From the NCBI RefSeq assembly GCF_023101345.1, contig NZ_CP095848.1, positions 124,001-188,000 on the forward strand: 64,000 nt of DNA. The letters run 5' to 3'. A model generated the notes under the pieces. That model was not told the DNA's origin, searched no databases, and was given only the letters and a program-made list of their open reading frames with translations. Below are positions 9,312-18,163 of this stretch, piece after piece. The position numbers and the translations under genes are program-made. The first letter of the stretch is position 1. The number at the start of each line of letters is the position of its first letter. Source of the DNA: Hymenobacter sublimis. Its GTDB lineage: Bacteria; Bacteroidota; Bacteroidia; Cytophagales; Hymenobacteraceae.

Positions 9312-9995
9312 ATGAACAAGATGTTTTCGTGGGTAGCGGCCGTCGCACTCCTGTTAGTGGGGGGCTTGCCCCAAACAGTACTAGCCCAGAAATTCGGCTA
9401 CGTCGATTCCGAGTTTATCATGGGTAAGATGCCGGCGTATGCGCAGGCTCAGCAGGAACTCAATACCCTTTCCGGCAATTGGCAGAAGGATATCGAGACG
9501 CAAAAAAAGGACTTGGATAAGCTTTATCGGAATTATCAGGCCGAAGAAGTCGTTCTAACTGAGCCGATGAAGAAGAAGCGTCAGGACGAGATTTTGAAGA
9601 AGGAGCAGGATATTAAGGCTTACTCCAACAAAATATTCGGTTTTGAAGGGCAGCTTTTTAAGAAGCGGCAAGAGCTTACCAAGCCGGTACAGGATCAGGT
9701 ATTTGAGGCCATTGAGAAGGTAGCGAAGAAGAAACAACTCGCTATTGTTTTCGATAAATCTGGTGACCTGACTATGCTCTACACTAACCCGGTGCACGAT
9801 TACACGGAGTTTGTAATGGAAGAACTGGGCCTGGCCTCGGAGGAGCGCAACCAGCCCGGCCAGAAAGGCGCCGTACGGTCGGTGACTACTCCGCAGGCTC
9901 CGGCGGGTGATGCGGTGGTAGAAGACGAACCTGCTGCTACCCGGCCTAAACAGCCGACTCGTACTACCACGCGGCCGGCAACCCGAAAAAATTAA
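9312..9995 (+). CDS. OmpH/Skp-family periplasmic chaperone (first copy)
   Basis: 227 residues. Signal peptide (about 1-25, ending VLAQ/K), then the OmpH start FGYVDSEFIMGKMPAYAQAQ, a long charged coiled coil (about 50-140) and the terminal strand region IVFDKSGDLTMLYTNPVHDYTEFV. Skp proteins hold unfolded outer-membrane proteins in the periplasm and deliver them to BamA. The C-terminus has an added low-complexity tail rich in Thr, Pro and Arg, ending TTRPATRKN, absent from enterobacterial Skp. Forty-two bases after bamA; same operon. Confidence 0.93.
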   Translation: MNKMFSWVAAVALLLVGGLPQTVLAQKFGYVDSEFIMGKMPAYAQAQQELNTLSGNWQKDIETQKKDLDKLYRNYQAEEVVLTEPMKKKRQDEILKKEQDIKAYSNKIFGFEGQLFKKRQELTKPVQDQVFEAIEKVAKKKQLAIVFDKSGDLTMLYTNPVHDYTEFVMEELGLASEERNQPGQKGAVRSVTTPQAPAGDAVVEDEPAATRPKQPTRTTTRPATRKN

Positions 9996-10000
9996 CTTTG
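9993..10000 (+). promoter_or_regulatory. -7 box overlapping the stop codon of the first ompH
   Basis: TAACTTTG is an exact TAnnTTTG match and its TAA is the stop codon of the first ompH. No TTG stands at -33. It could give the second ompH extra expression. Confidence 0.35.
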
Positions 10001-10031
10001 CGCATCTAACTCTCTGACACTTCTCTTTTTG

Positions 10032-10673
10032 ATGACCACCATGAACAAATTCCGCGTTGCACTGGCTGCTGCCGCCCTTACCTTCACTACGGCTACGGCT
10101 TCGATGGCACAGACGGCCGCACCGCTGAAGATCGGGTATACTAGCGTTCAGTACGTACTGAGCCAGATGCCTGAGAGCAAGCAGATTGAATCCCAGTTGA
10201 AGGACTACAGCACGCAGCTCAAAAGCCAGCTGGATGCAAAAAGCACGGAGTTCCGCACTAAGGTAGAAGCCTACCAGAAAGGTGGCGCTACTATGACGGA
10301 CGTAGTTAAGGCTGATAAAGAAAAAGAACTCCAGAACCTGCAGCAGTCGATTCAGGAGTTCCAGCAGAATGCAGAAGTATCGCTGCAGCAAAAGCAGCAG
10401 ACGCTGTTAAAGCCCGCTCTGGACAAACTGCAGAAAAATATTGATGCCGTGGCCGATGAGAACGGCTATACCTACATTCTGAACTCTGATGGTGACAGCC
10501 CTTTGCTGTTGCACGGCCCGAAGGATGGTGACGTATCAGACCTGATTCTGAAGAAAATGGGCATCACCCCGGGCGCTGCTGCGGCCGCTCCTAAAGTAGC
10601 TACGCCGGCAGCAGCCTCTACGCAAGCTGCTGCCCCTACGGCTACCAAGACGAAAACCAAGACAAAGAAGTAA
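10032..10673 (+). CDS. OmpH/Skp-family periplasmic chaperone (second copy)
   Basis: About 213 residues. ATG codons at 10032 and 10041 are both possible; either gives a good signal peptide (KFRVALAAAALTF, cleaved after SMAQ). The mature protein begins PLKIGYTSVQYVLSQMPESK, the family signature, followed by a Gln/Lys-rich coiled coil and the closing ILNSDGDSPLLLHGPKDGDVSDLI. An Ala/Thr/Lys tail follows, ending KTKTKTKK. Tandem ompH copies after bamA are usual in this phylum and may serve different clients. A hairpin downstream ends the run. Confidence 0.92.
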   Translation: MTTMNKFRVALAAAALTFTTATASMAQTAAPLKIGYTSVQYVLSQMPESKQIESQLKDYSTQLKSQLDAKSTEFRTKVEAYQKGGATMTDVVKADKEKELQNLQQSIQEFQQNAEVSLQQKQQTLLKPALDKLQKNIDAVADENGYTYILNSDGDSPLLLHGPKDGDVSDLILKKMGITPGAAAAAPKVATPAAASTQAAAPTATKTKTKTKK

Positions 10674-10705
10674 GGTGTAATAAGCTCAAACTTCATGCGC
10701 TTACC

Positions 10706-10743
10706 AACAACACCGCCGGAGCTCCTGCTTCGGCGGTGTTGTT
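10706..10743 (+). terminator. terminator after ompH pair
   Basis: A 13-bp perfect stem (10706-10718 with 10731-10743), 12-base loop, then TATATGG. Closes the uppS-bamA-ompH-ompH unit. Confidence 0.75.
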
Positions 10744-10806
10744 ATATGGATGCCTACCCTAAGTCTAGAGCAGTAAGCAATAGCCTTTAAATTCATTGCT
10801 TTTATA

Positions 10807-11901
10807 ATGCAGGAGCCGGAAGAAGAATTTATTGAGAGCAGCCTCGGCAACCCACCTGTGGACGCAGGGGAACTGGCTGAGGAGGATGACGAAGGAGGGG
10901 ATGAACTATACGAGCATCACCGCATCCGGGCCGACCGGCGGCAGGAACTGCTCCGGCTAGATAAGTTTCTGCTTAACCGCCTGCCTAGTACCTCCCGAAC
11001 CCGCATTCAGAATGCCATCCGGGCGGAGGCGGTACAGGTGAATGACCGGCCCGTTAAATCTAACTACCGCGTTAAGCCACTCGATGTTATAACTATTACG
11101 CTGCCCGAGCCACCACGGGAGTTCAAGGTTCTGCCCGAACCTATGGACTTGGACATTCGCTACGAGGACGCCGAGTTGCTACTTGTAAATAAGCCGGCTG
11201 GGTTAGTCGTGCATCCGGCGTATGGCAACTGGAATGGCACCCTAGTGAATGGGCTAGCCTATCATCTGCAGAACCTGCCAACGGGCCGCAACGGAGAAAT
11301 TCGCCCGGGCCTAGTACACCGGATTGATAAGGATACTTCGGGCTTACTAGTGGTAGGTAAAACCGAGTGGGCTATGACTCACCTTTCCAACCAATTTTTT
11401 CATCACACCATTGAGCGCACGTATCTGGCGCTAGTGTGGGGTGTACCCAAGGAGGCAGAAGGCACCATTCGAGGGCATATTGGGCGCAGCTTAAAAGACC
11501 GAAAGGTGCAAGCAGTATTCCCGGAAGGCGAGCATGGCAAGCACGCCGTGACGCATTATAAGGTGCTGCAGTCCTTCGACAGTAAAGTAGCTCTGCTCCA
11601 GTGCAACCTAGAAACTGGTCGTACGCATCAGATTCGGGCTCACATGAAGCACATCGGACATCCACTGTTTGGTGATGCTACCTATGGCGGAGATAAGATA
11701 GTGTATGGGCAGCGCACGGGCTCCTACAAGGCCTTTGCTGAAAAGATGCTGGCCCTCATGCCCCGGCAGGCGTTGCATGCTAAATCATTAGGTTTTGAGC
11801 ATCCAGTCACCCACGAGCACTTGCATTTTGAAGCCGAGCTTCCCGCCGATTTTCACGAGCTATTAGCAAAATGGGAAGAATATGCCACTACAAAAAGCTA
11901 A
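10807..11901 (+). CDS. RluA-family pseudouridine synthase
   Basis: Isomerises uridine to pseudouridine in rRNA or tRNA. 364 residues: an acidic N-terminal extension (about 1-40, EPEEEF, EEDDEGGDE), an S4 RNA-binding domain (about 55-105, LDKFLLNRLPSTSRTRIQNAI) and the catalytic domain with LVHRIDKDTSGLLVV (catalytic Asp), then LETGRTHQIRAHMKHIGHPLFGD. S4 plus this domain fits the RluC/RluD subfamily, RluD-like most likely (23S helix 69), though the target site cannot be proven here. Convergent with the TPR gene across a shared terminator. Confidence 0.92.
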   Translation: MQEPEEEFIESSLGNPPVDAGELAEEDDEGGDELYEHHRIRADRRQELLRLDKFLLNRLPSTSRTRIQNAIRAEAVQVNDRPVKSNYRVKPLDVITITLPEPPREFKVLPEPMDLDIRYEDAELLLVNKPAGLVVHPAYGNWNGTLVNGLAYHLQNLPTGRNGEIRPGLVHRIDKDTSGLLVVGKTEWAMTHLSNQFFHHTIERTYLALVWGVPKEAEGTIRGHIGRSLKDRKVQAVFPEGEHGKHAVTHYKVLQSFDSKVALLQCNLETGRTHQIRAHMKHIGHPLFGDATYGGDKIVYGQRTGSYKAFAEKMLALMPRQALHAKSLGFEHPVTHEHLHFEAELPADFHELLAKWEEYATTKS

Positions 11902-11925
11902 GTCAAGCGCATAGCCAATACCTCG

Positions 11926-11970
11926 AAAAAGAAAAGGCTCCCTACCATCGGTAAGGAGCCTTTTCTTTTT
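11926..11970. terminator. bidirectional terminator
   Basis: A 16-bp perfect stem (11926-11941 with 11955-11970) flanked by A-run and T-run, between convergent genes. Works for both strands. Confidence 0.85.
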
Positions 11971-11984
11971 TCCTCAAACGCTTA

Positions 11985-13607
11985 CTACTTGCGCTTCACG
12001 GCGGGCTTAGCCGCCGTTTTGGGCTTGGTAATTTCGGCTATTGCCGTTTTAGCCTGCTGGTCGTTGGGGTCCAAAGCCAGGGCCTGCTGCCAGTAGGGCA
12101 AAGCGGTGGTCTTGTCGCCTTTCTGGTAGTAGTAATACCCCAGGTATTTGTTGGCTTCTAGCAGACCGCTCTTGTACTTGGCGGCGTCAGCCGAAGCACC
12201 GGCTACCTCGATGTATTTCTCGTAATAAGGCTTGGCAAGGCCCTGCTTCGAGTCTTTGTCGATGTTCGCGTTGGCGCGGGCACGCATCTGGTAGCCCGGA
12301 ACATAGTTCGGACGCTCAGCTACTACTAGGCCGTACAGACTGTCAGCTTGCGCATATTGGCTGTTCAGCTCGTAAGCCCGGCCCAGGTATACTTTGTCGG
12401 TTAGTTCACCACCCTTGGTAGCTGCCATCCGCGCCTTGAGCGTAGAAATGGCATTGGGGTAGTCTTTCGCCGCCATATAAGCCTGAGCCAGCTCATTCTG
12501 CAGATCAGCGGCTTTCTTCGGATCAGCATCAATAGCCTTCTTAATGATGGCTGCGCCTTCCGTGGTCTTGCCACCTTTAATCAGCATCTTACCGTAGTAC
12601 ACGTTGTCCTCGGTAATCACTTTGTTGCCAGCGCTAGCAAGCTGCATGTATTTCTGCATAGCAGCCAAAGCCTCATCGTTCTTGCCGGTTTCGTACAGAG
12701 AGTAAGCCCGCAGACGGTTCATGGTGAGGTTGTTCGGGTCTTTAGCCAGAACCTTATCTACCTCCACCAGTGCCTCAGGATACTTCTTGGTCAGGTACAG
12801 GAACGAAGCATATTTCGCATCCGTATCCGACGACTTCTCCGCCAGCGAAGAATACTTCTGGAACTGGGCCAGAGCATCATCGTAACGGCCAGCGAAATAG
12901 TACGTCTCGGCTAAGGCATTGTAAGCCGGTGCGTAGTTCGGGTCGAGGCTGATAGCTTTGTCGAAGTTCGTTTTGGCTTCGTTGTAAGTACGGGCCCGCA
13001 TGTTCAGCTGACCTTTACGCACGTAAGCCTTCACATTGTTCGGGTCGGCCAAGGTAGCACGCTCGTAGCTGTTCATGGCCTCGCCACCGCCCTGCTCCGT
13101 TTTCAGGTACAAGTCGCCGCGGGCAATCATCAGCGCTGGGTCGTCCTTACCTTTGCCGAGCTTTTCGCCAGCACTAACGTAGGTAAGGGCCTTGGTAACG
13201 TCTTTTACGTTGGATTCGGCGTAAGCCTGAGCAATCATCGTGTATACCTTCGGGTCTTTGCCCTTCGAGGATTTCACGGCATTGTCAAACTGAATCTCAG
13301 CTTCGGCCGTTTTTCCTTGAGCTAACGCGGCACGGCCGGCAGCTATCTGGGTCATGGCATCCTTCGGGTTCAGAGCAATGCGGTTGAAATAGTATGCCGC
13401 TGAATCGGGCATATCGCGCAGTTGATACAAACGGCCAAGTTCGAACGACGTCTCATTCGATTGGCCTTGCCGCAGCAAAGCGGCGCGGGCTTCGCTGTAA
13501 CGCTCCAGCTCAATGGCTTTTTGGGCGCCCGAAGATTGGGCAAGGGCAGCAGAACCCGAAACAGACAAAGCAGCGAGGAGCGTAAGCTTCCAGGGCTTGA
13601 GATTCAT
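11985..13607 (-). CDS. tetratricopeptide-repeat protein, exported
   Basis: 540 residues from the ATG at 13607; the longer frame upstream has no sensible signal. An N-terminal signal peptide (LTLLAALSVSGSAALAQ) indicates export. The rest is a chain of TPR units (for example NVKAYVRKGQLNMRARTYNEAKTN followed at once by the next helix pair; ALPYWQQALALDPNDQQAK near the end) and a Lys/Ala tail. TPR superhelices bind partner proteins. It is 46 bases downstream of the PstS-like gene on the same strand, and this arrangement next to ExbB-ExbD-TonB recurs in Bacteroidota. Specific partner unknown. Confidence 0.9.
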   Translation of the reverse strand: MNLKPWKLTLLAALSVSGSAALAQSSGAQKAIELERYSEARAALLRQGQSNETSFELGRLYQLRDMPDSAAYYFNRIALNPKDAMTQIAAGRAALAQGKTAEAEIQFDNAVKSSKGKDPKVYTMIAQAYAESNVKDVTKALTYVSAGEKLGKGKDDPALMIARGDLYLKTEQGGGEAMNSYERATLADPNNVKAYVRKGQLNMRARTYNEAKTNFDKAISLDPNYAPAYNALAETYYFAGRYDDALAQFQKYSSLAEKSSDTDAKYASFLYLTKKYPEALVEVDKVLAKDPNNLTMNRLRAYSLYETGKNDEALAAMQKYMQLASAGNKVITEDNVYYGKMLIKGGKTTEGAAIIKKAIDADPKKAADLQNELAQAYMAAKDYPNAISTLKARMAATKGGELTDKVYLGRAYELNSQYAQADSLYGLVVAERPNYVPGYQMRARANANIDKDSKQGLAKPYYEKYIEVAGASADAAKYKSGLLEANKYLGYYYYQKGDKTTALPYWQQALALDPNDQQAKTAIAEITKPKTAAKPAVKRK

Positions 13608-13653
13608 GAGCAAAAGGTTTAGTGAAAATGCGGTGGAAAGGAGACAAGTAGGG

Positions 13654-14613
13654 CTACAGAGAGGGCTTAACATCCATCATCCGGATTTGTCCCTTGGCAG
13701 GCATCAATCCCGACTTTAGCATGATAAGTTGTCCTTTGTTACCTGCTGCAAAGGTTGCAAAACCGGTGCCAAGTCCGGTGCGCGCTTCGCGGCTAATAAC
13801 GTACAGATTACGGCGCAGCGGGTACAGCTTCTGGGCTAAGTATGCTTGATAAGGCTGTACGTAGTCTGCTGAAGTAGAACCCGTGGCTTTGGGGCTTATA
13901 CCAGCAACCCGTATCCGTTTTAAGAACTTCGGAACATTGGGGTCGTCCCGGTCACTGATCCAGTTAATACCAATTACCCCAATTGCATTCGGATGAGTTG
14001 CAACGTAATCGATGAGTGCTGGGTTCGATTTCGAGGCAAAAACACCTTTCGCCAGCGGTGCGCCGTTATTAACGGAATCCTGCACGTAACGAGCAGTGCT
14101 GGAGTTGTTGTTATCAAATACGGCCGTAATGGCACCTAGTTTGTTGCCTGGGCTGATCTGATTCCACTGAGCTAGTTGCCCGGTAAAAATACCTTTCAAC
14201 TGAGCCGTAGTTAACAAACTGTCGCGGTTGCTCGGGTGCATGATGATGGCTACCCCGTCTACACCAATACGAACTGAAAAAGGCTCCAACTTAAGACGCT
14301 GTAAGGTAGCCTTTTCCTCCGCCGTGAGTTCTCTAGATACCACCGCCAACCGAATGCTGTCGGCCATAAATGCCCGCATTACGTCCAGTTCCGGCTGGTA
14401 AGCTGCATTGATGTGGGCGCTGGTATAGAGCTTTTGAAAAGTGTCCACTTGAGACTTTAGAATAGGCTCAAACGTCTCGTCAACCCCAATCCGAATAGAT
14501 CCGCTCGTGGGTGTGTCAGTAGCTTGGGTACTAGTTGCGTCGTTGCCGCAGCTAGCCATTCCGATACTGGTGCACAAGGCCACTCCTAAAACCCAAAAGT
14601 TAGCGCGCGTCAT
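13654..14613 (-). CDS. PstS-like substrate-binding lipoprotein
   Basis: 319 residues from ATG 14613 (preferred because the lipobox then lies at residues 13-24, MASC/G). The mature part is a PBP-like domain of the phosphate-binding class: SIRIGVDETFEPIL, LAVVSRELTAEE, LKGIFTGQLAQWNQI, FDNNNSSTARYVQDS, IGVIGINWISD, LYPLRRNLYVI. No permease or ATPase genes (pstA, pstB, pstC) are adjacent. Its position inside a TonB cluster suggests a role in ligand capture or sensing with TonB; the ligand need not be phosphate. Its start overlaps the end of the small membrane gene by 14 bases, implying translational coupling. Confidence 0.88.
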   Translation of the reverse strand: MTRANFWVLGVALCTSIGMASCGNDATSTQATDTPTSGSIRIGVDETFEPILKSQVDTFQKLYTSAHINAAYQPELDVMRAFMADSIRLAVVSRELTAEEKATLQRLKLEPFSVRIGVDGVAIIMHPSNRDSLLTTAQLKGIFTGQLAQWNQISPGNKLGAITAVFDNNNSSTARYVQDSVNNGAPLAKGVFASKSNPALIDYVATHPNAIGVIGINWISDRDDPNVPKFLKRIRVAGISPKATGSTSADYVQPYQAYLAQKLYPLRRNLYVISREARTGLGTGFATFAAGNKGQLIMLKSGLMPAKGQIRMMDVKPSL

Positions 14614-14854
14614 TCTTATTCTTTTTGAAGTGTTGCTGGTAGGTGCGGACAAATCTAATAATTCCGTAAAATACAAAGACAGCCGCCAGCAGACGGCGTG
14701 GGGTATCTCCTAAGGTAAGTGTGCCCGCGGGAGCAAACCATAAATACAGCCCCAACCCTGCGTACACCATCGACATCAGCAAGGTGAAGTAGCGGACCCA
14801 GGATTGCTGTTTATGACTACCTATTCTTTCTTCAGTGGTGGGTAAGTCAAGCAT
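14600..14854 (-). CDS. small two-helix membrane protein
   Basis: 84 residues. Two predicted transmembrane helices (about 22-42, YFTLLMSMVYAGLGLYLWF; about 50-68, LLAAVFVFYGIIRFV) and a basic C-terminus (HFKKNKNDAR). No known domain recognised. It overlaps the PstS-like gene by 14 bases and is read in the same direction, so it is a genuine member of this unit. A role in anchoring or modulating the TonB/PstS partners is only a guess from context. Confidence 0.8.
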   Translation of the reverse strand: MLDLPTTEERIGSHKQQSWVRYFTLLMSMVYAGLGLYLWFAPAGTLTLGDTPRRLLAAVFVFYGIIRFVRTYQQHFKKNKNDAR

Positions 14855-14956
14855 GAGAAACTAAATCGGTGTGTAGTAGCCAAACGCTAAACAAAGTCTT
14901 ATTTGTTCGTTTTGAAGTGAATGGCGCTGTAGTTGGTTGCAAAATTGGTGGCAAAA

Positions 14957-15003
14957 ACGCCCAAAGGCGTTCGGTTTGTACGCAACCGAGCGACTTTGGG
15001 CGT
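14957..15003 (-). terminator. terminator after second tonB
   Basis: 20-bp stem with two mismatches (14957-14976 with 14984-15003), 7-base loop. On the minus strand it is followed by TTTTT. Separates the second tonB from the small membrane/PstS/TPR unit. Confidence 0.75.
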
Positions 15004-15044
15004 CTAAATTTTAATCTAGATGCGAATATATAGCAAGAACCTAC

Positions 15045-15869
15045 TTATTCGTATTTAAATGTAATGGGGAGGTTGTAACGGACTGGAACCGCTCGGTGGT
15101 TTTGGTAACCAGGTTTCCAGGCCGGCATTTGCCGAATTACGCGGGAGGCTTCCTCATCTGTGCCGTAACCCAACCCTTTCAACACCGACACATCCGTGAT
15201 GCTACCATCGGAGTTAACTGTGAACGACATATACACCTTACCTTCTATGCCGGCTCGCAGAGCCTGCGGAGGGTAACGAAGGTTGCGTTGAAAGTACTTG
15301 GCTAGTGCCGCATCGCCACCCATAAACTCCGGCATGTTCTCCACGTGTACGAATGGCTCCGTTATGGCCGGAGCCGCTGGTTGCGTAACTGTGTCGCTAC
15401 CACCAATAACCCCGCCGGGTACGGTTGATATGTCATCACCTGCTGTTGCAACGGGTCCAGTAATAGCCGGACCATCCAGCGGCTTTACATCTGTATCAAC
15501 AGGCGGTGTCTTCACTAAATCGTCGCGAACTACCCGGGTAGCCGTAGCGGGAGTTGGCGGACGCACGGTAATGGCTGCCCCCGCCGGAGGGGTAGTGATG
15601 GGTTTCTGTTGGAAGACGGGAGGAGGCAAAACAATATTGACTCTTTCATTAGGGATAGTCTCTGGAACCTCCGTGATGGCAGGCCACAGCCGCTGAACTA
15701 GCAATGGTATGGCAATGAGCAAAGCAGCTAAAGCAGTAGCAATAACAATAGCGGTAGTTACGTGCCGACCGTAGGCTTTTCGCAAGACATAAGCGCCATA
15801 GGCCTTGTTGCGCCCTTCAAAGACTATGTCATCAAGGGATGGGAGGGAGGTGTGCGCGGCTGTGGTCAT
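15045..15869 (-). CDS. TonB-family energy transducer (second copy)
   Basis: 274 residues. The N-terminus has SLDDIVFEGRNKAYGAYVLRKAYGRHV, nearly identical to the other TonB copy, then one transmembrane helix (about 38-58), a Pro/Thr-rich periplasmic linker and a C-terminal TonB domain (about 190-274: FMGGDAALAKYFQRNLRYPPQAL, then GKVYMSFTVNSDGSI). It links the inner-membrane proton motor to TonB-dependent receptors. It lies outside the ExbB/ExbD operon, separated by a terminator at 16041-16076, so it may be expressed independently and serve a different receptor set. Confidence 0.93.
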   Translation of the reverse strand: MTTAAHTSLPSLDDIVFEGRNKAYGAYVLRKAYGRHVTTAIVIATALAALLIAIPLLVQRLWPAITEVPETIPNERVNIVLPPPVFQQKPITTPPAGAAITVRPPTPATATRVVRDDLVKTPPVDTDVKPLDGPAITGPVATAGDDISTVPGGVIGGSDTVTQPAAPAITEPFVHVENMPEFMGGDAALAKYFQRNLRYPPQALRAGIEGKVYMSFTVNSDGSITDVSVLKGLGYGTDEEASRVIRQMPAWKPGYQNHRAVPVRYNLPITFKYE

Positions 15870-16040
15870 GGGATATATAATTAAGTGAACAATGGGCTAA
15901 TACATACCTAAACTATTCAAGCCAATACTTACCACTATATCTAACGCTACCTCCTGGCTTTCACTGTATTCAACGTTGCTAAACAGCGTGTTATTATGCG
16001 TGCCGACTATATATTTTTATATGGATACGAATGCAAATAA

Positions 16041-16076
16041 AAAACCCGAATCTGACCGGAGTCTGATTCGGGTTTT
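16041..16076 (-). terminator. terminator of exbB-exbD-exbD-tonB operon
   Basis: 12-bp perfect stem (16041-16052 with 16065-16076), loop 12 bases; on the minus strand followed by T-rich sequence. Confidence 0.8.
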
Positions 16077-16106
16077 ATGTTCTAGCTAGGCCAGTAACAG
16101 ATCAGT

Positions 16107-16937
16107 TTATTTGATGGCGAAGGTTACAGGAACCGTGTAGTACACGGACACTGCCCGGCCATTCTGCTTACCAGGAGTAAAGCGCGGCAAGTTTTTGATA
16201 ACTCGGAGCGACTCTTCGTCGCAACCAGCACCAATACCTTTTTGCACTTCGGCATTCGTAACAGCTCCGTCAGGGCCTACTACGAACTTAATGAAAACGC
16301 GACCTTCAACCTGATTGCGCAATGCCATTGCCGGATACTTGATGTTCTTGGCAATGTATTGCAGCAACGCTTCTTGTCCGCCAGGGAAAACCGGCATCTG
16401 TTCTACGTAAGTATAAGGCTTGGTTTCCACTACCTCCTCCACCGCTTTCGTGCCTTCACCGGGTTCTAAACCAGCCAAGTCAGCTGGATTATCGGTGTTG
16501 CCTTTCACGGTTTCGTTAGCTACTACCTTATCCTTGAGCTCCTCCTGATCTGGAATTTCTTCCTGTTTCTGTACTTCCTCGTCTTTCTTAACAACGGGGG
16601 GTACGAATTTAATCGTGGAGAGCTTTGGTGGTGGTGGTGGCGGCGCGTCTGGTGGCGGCGGCGGTGGTGGTGGGGGCTTAGTCGCATCCAGCGGCGGTGC
16701 CTCCAGTACGTTCACCTTCAGCATCTTCTCGTCTTCCACTACCTCATCTTTCTTCATCATGCGCGCCACCAAAGGGAAGGCAATCATGAGAGCGAAAAGG
16801 GCAACGGCAATGAGAACTGCTCGGGTTACGTGCTTTCCATACACCCGCCGGATTACGTAGGCTCCATAGGCCTTATTGCGCCCCTCGAAGACGATGTCAT
16901 CGAGAGAGGCTTTGGCCAACTGCGAGTTGTCCATCAT
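16107..16937 (-). CDS. tonB: TonB-family energy transducer
   Basis: 276 residues. Cytoplasmic start with the conserved DIVFEGRNKAYGAYVIRR, one transmembrane helix (about 40-60), a periplasmic linker with two runs of Pro (about residues 88-108, split by DA), Lys/Glu-rich stretch, then the C-terminal TonB fold (about 195-276: FPGGQEALLQYIAKNIKYPAMA, then GRVFIKFVVGPDG). The Pro runs give a stiff rod crossing the periplasm. Translation through them should depend on EF-P. The start overlaps exbD by 4 bases, so it is coupled to the motor genes. Confidence 0.95.
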   Translation of the reverse strand: MMDNSQLAKASLDDIVFEGRNKAYGAYVIRRVYGKHVTRAVLIAVALFALMIAFPLVARMMKKDEVVEDEKMLKVNVLEAPPLDATKPPPPPPPPPDAPPPPPPKLSTIKFVPPVVKKDEEVQKQEEIPDQEELKDKVVANETVKGNTDNPADLAGLEPGEGTKAVEEVVETKPYTYVEQMPVFPGGQEALLQYIAKNIKYPAMALRNQVEGRVFIKFVVGPDGAVTNAEVQKGIGAGCDEESLRVIKNLPRFTPGKQNGRAVSVYYTVPVTFAIK

Positions 16938-17452
16938 AATCCAGAAGTTTTAATCAGTTCCTGATCAGGCTTAGAGATGTCTACCAAGGCATACTTCTTG
17001 GTTTCCGTGATGTTCATCTCGTCAAGAATATCAACCATATTCTTGTAAGCCGATTTATCGTCTGGCTTGATCAGCACTACGAGCTGTGGGTTGCTTTTGT
17101 GCTGAAGCAACACCTTACGAATACCATCAGCACCATAGTTAGAAAGCTTCAACTCTGGCTTAGTAGTACCATCCAACAAACCATCGTAATAGTACAGTTT
17201 ATTGTTCTCGCCTAATAGCAGAGTCAGAGCATTCGACGCCTTAATAGGCGGCTGCTCTTCACCTGGTTTGGGTTTCACCGGCATAGCAACCTCCATTACG
17301 GTGGGCTTGCTAAAGGTGGTTGTGAGCATGAAGAAGGTAAGCAACAGGAAGGCCAAGTCCACCATCGGGGTCATGTCGATTTTGGTCGACATTTTCTTGG
17401 CCCGTTTCTTACCTCCTTTACCGGAATCGGCTTGTTGTTGTATTTCTGCCAT
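16934..17452 (-). CDS. exbD: ExbD-family biopolymer transporter (second in operon)
   Basis: 172 residues. A basic cytoplasmic N-terminus (GKGGKKRAKKMS), then KIDMTPMVDLAFLLLTFFMLTT, the ExbD helix with the proton-carrying Asp, and a periplasmic domain ending in NITETKKYALVDISK. With ExbB it forms the proton-driven motor powering TonB. Eleven bases after the first exbD and overlapping tonB by 4, it is the middle of a compact operon. Two different ExbD subunits are usual in Bacteroidota and may form a mixed dimer in the ExbB pore (inference). Confidence 0.94.
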   Translation of the reverse strand: MAEIQQQADSGKGGKKRAKKMSTKIDMTPMVDLAFLLLTFFMLTTTFSKPTVMEVAMPVKPKPGEEQPPIKASNALTLLLGENNKLYYYDGLLDGTTKPELKLSNYGADGIRKVLLQHKSNPQLVVLIKPDDKSAYKNMVDILDEMNITETKKYALVDISKPDQELIKTSGL

Positions 17453-17463
17453 GTCTGTGCGGG

Positions 17464-18093
17464 TTAGTTACCAGCCACTGGTTTAGTTTCCAGGTCGGTA
17501 ATCAGGTTGAACCGGTTAATGTTCTTATCCTGCATCAGCTTGATGACTCTTTTCACCGTCGGTACATCGGCATTGCCGTCGCCTTTGATAGCCACGTAGG
17601 AAGGCTTACCATAAGCTGACTTGCGGCTCAAGGCTTGGGCAGTTTGTACCCACTCGATGAACTGGTTGTTGACAGAGTCAGCAGGAATACCCTCCTGCTT
17701 CACCAACTTCCGCTGTTCACTGTCTAGGCTAAGCAGCGCAGGCAGTTTTTCGATGGGGGTGCCGAAGCTTGAAGCGACGCCTTTAAAGGCCTGAATCTGA
17801 GACGGAGTAAAGCTTACTCCGTACTTAGCTCCTACCTGCGTCAGCAAATCCGACTTGATAGCGTCATCATCTACTCCGAAGAATACGCGCTTGTCTTTGT
17901 CGACCGCAATCGTGATTACGTGCGACTCTGGCAAGCGAATTTCCGAGGTGGATGAGGGCGTATCTACCACCACTGCCTCTTCCGGGGCGAACTTGGTGGT
18001 GAGCATGAAGAAAGTCACCAGCAGGAAGGCCAAGTCCACCATCGGGGTCATATCCAGCGACGGTGACGTTCTATGGGGCTTTACTTTGGGCAT
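17464..18093 (-). CDS. exbD: ExbD-family biopolymer transporter (first in operon)
   Basis: 209 residues, longer than the partner ExbD. The core is SLDMTPMVDLAFLLVTFFMLTT, with the conserved membrane Asp, followed by a periplasmic domain carrying an insertion (about 95-150) absent from the second copy, then VAIKGDGNADVPTVKRVIKLMQDKNINRFNLIT. The two ExbD share the transmembrane motif almost exactly but little else. It lies 70 bases after exbB. Part of the TonB motor at the inner membrane. Confidence 0.94.
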   Translation of the reverse strand: MPKVKPHRTSPSLDMTPMVDLAFLLVTFFMLTTKFAPEEAVVVDTPSSTSEIRLPESHVITIAVDKDKRVFFGVDDDAIKSDLLTQVGAKYGVSFTPSQIQAFKGVASSFGTPIEKLPALLSLDSEQRKLVKQEGIPADSVNNQFIEWVQTAQALSRKSAYGKPSYVAIKGDGNADVPTVKRVIKLMQDKNINRFNLITDLETKPVAGN

Positions 18094-18163
18094 TGCTGGT
18101 GTTGTTAGTTAGCGTAATTCAGAAACGAAGGGACCTATGCTTTAGTGCGTTGCCGCGCTAAAA

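Noticed and set aside
9555..10391. 278-codon open frame on the minus strand across both ompH genes
   Set aside because: Antisense to clear OmpH coding sequence; composition (Leu/Phe-rich) follows from the Lys/Glu coiled coil on the other strand.
16615..16680. GGTGGT/GGCGGC-rich simple repeat
   Set aside because: It is simply the polyproline linker of TonB read on the other strand, not a separate element.
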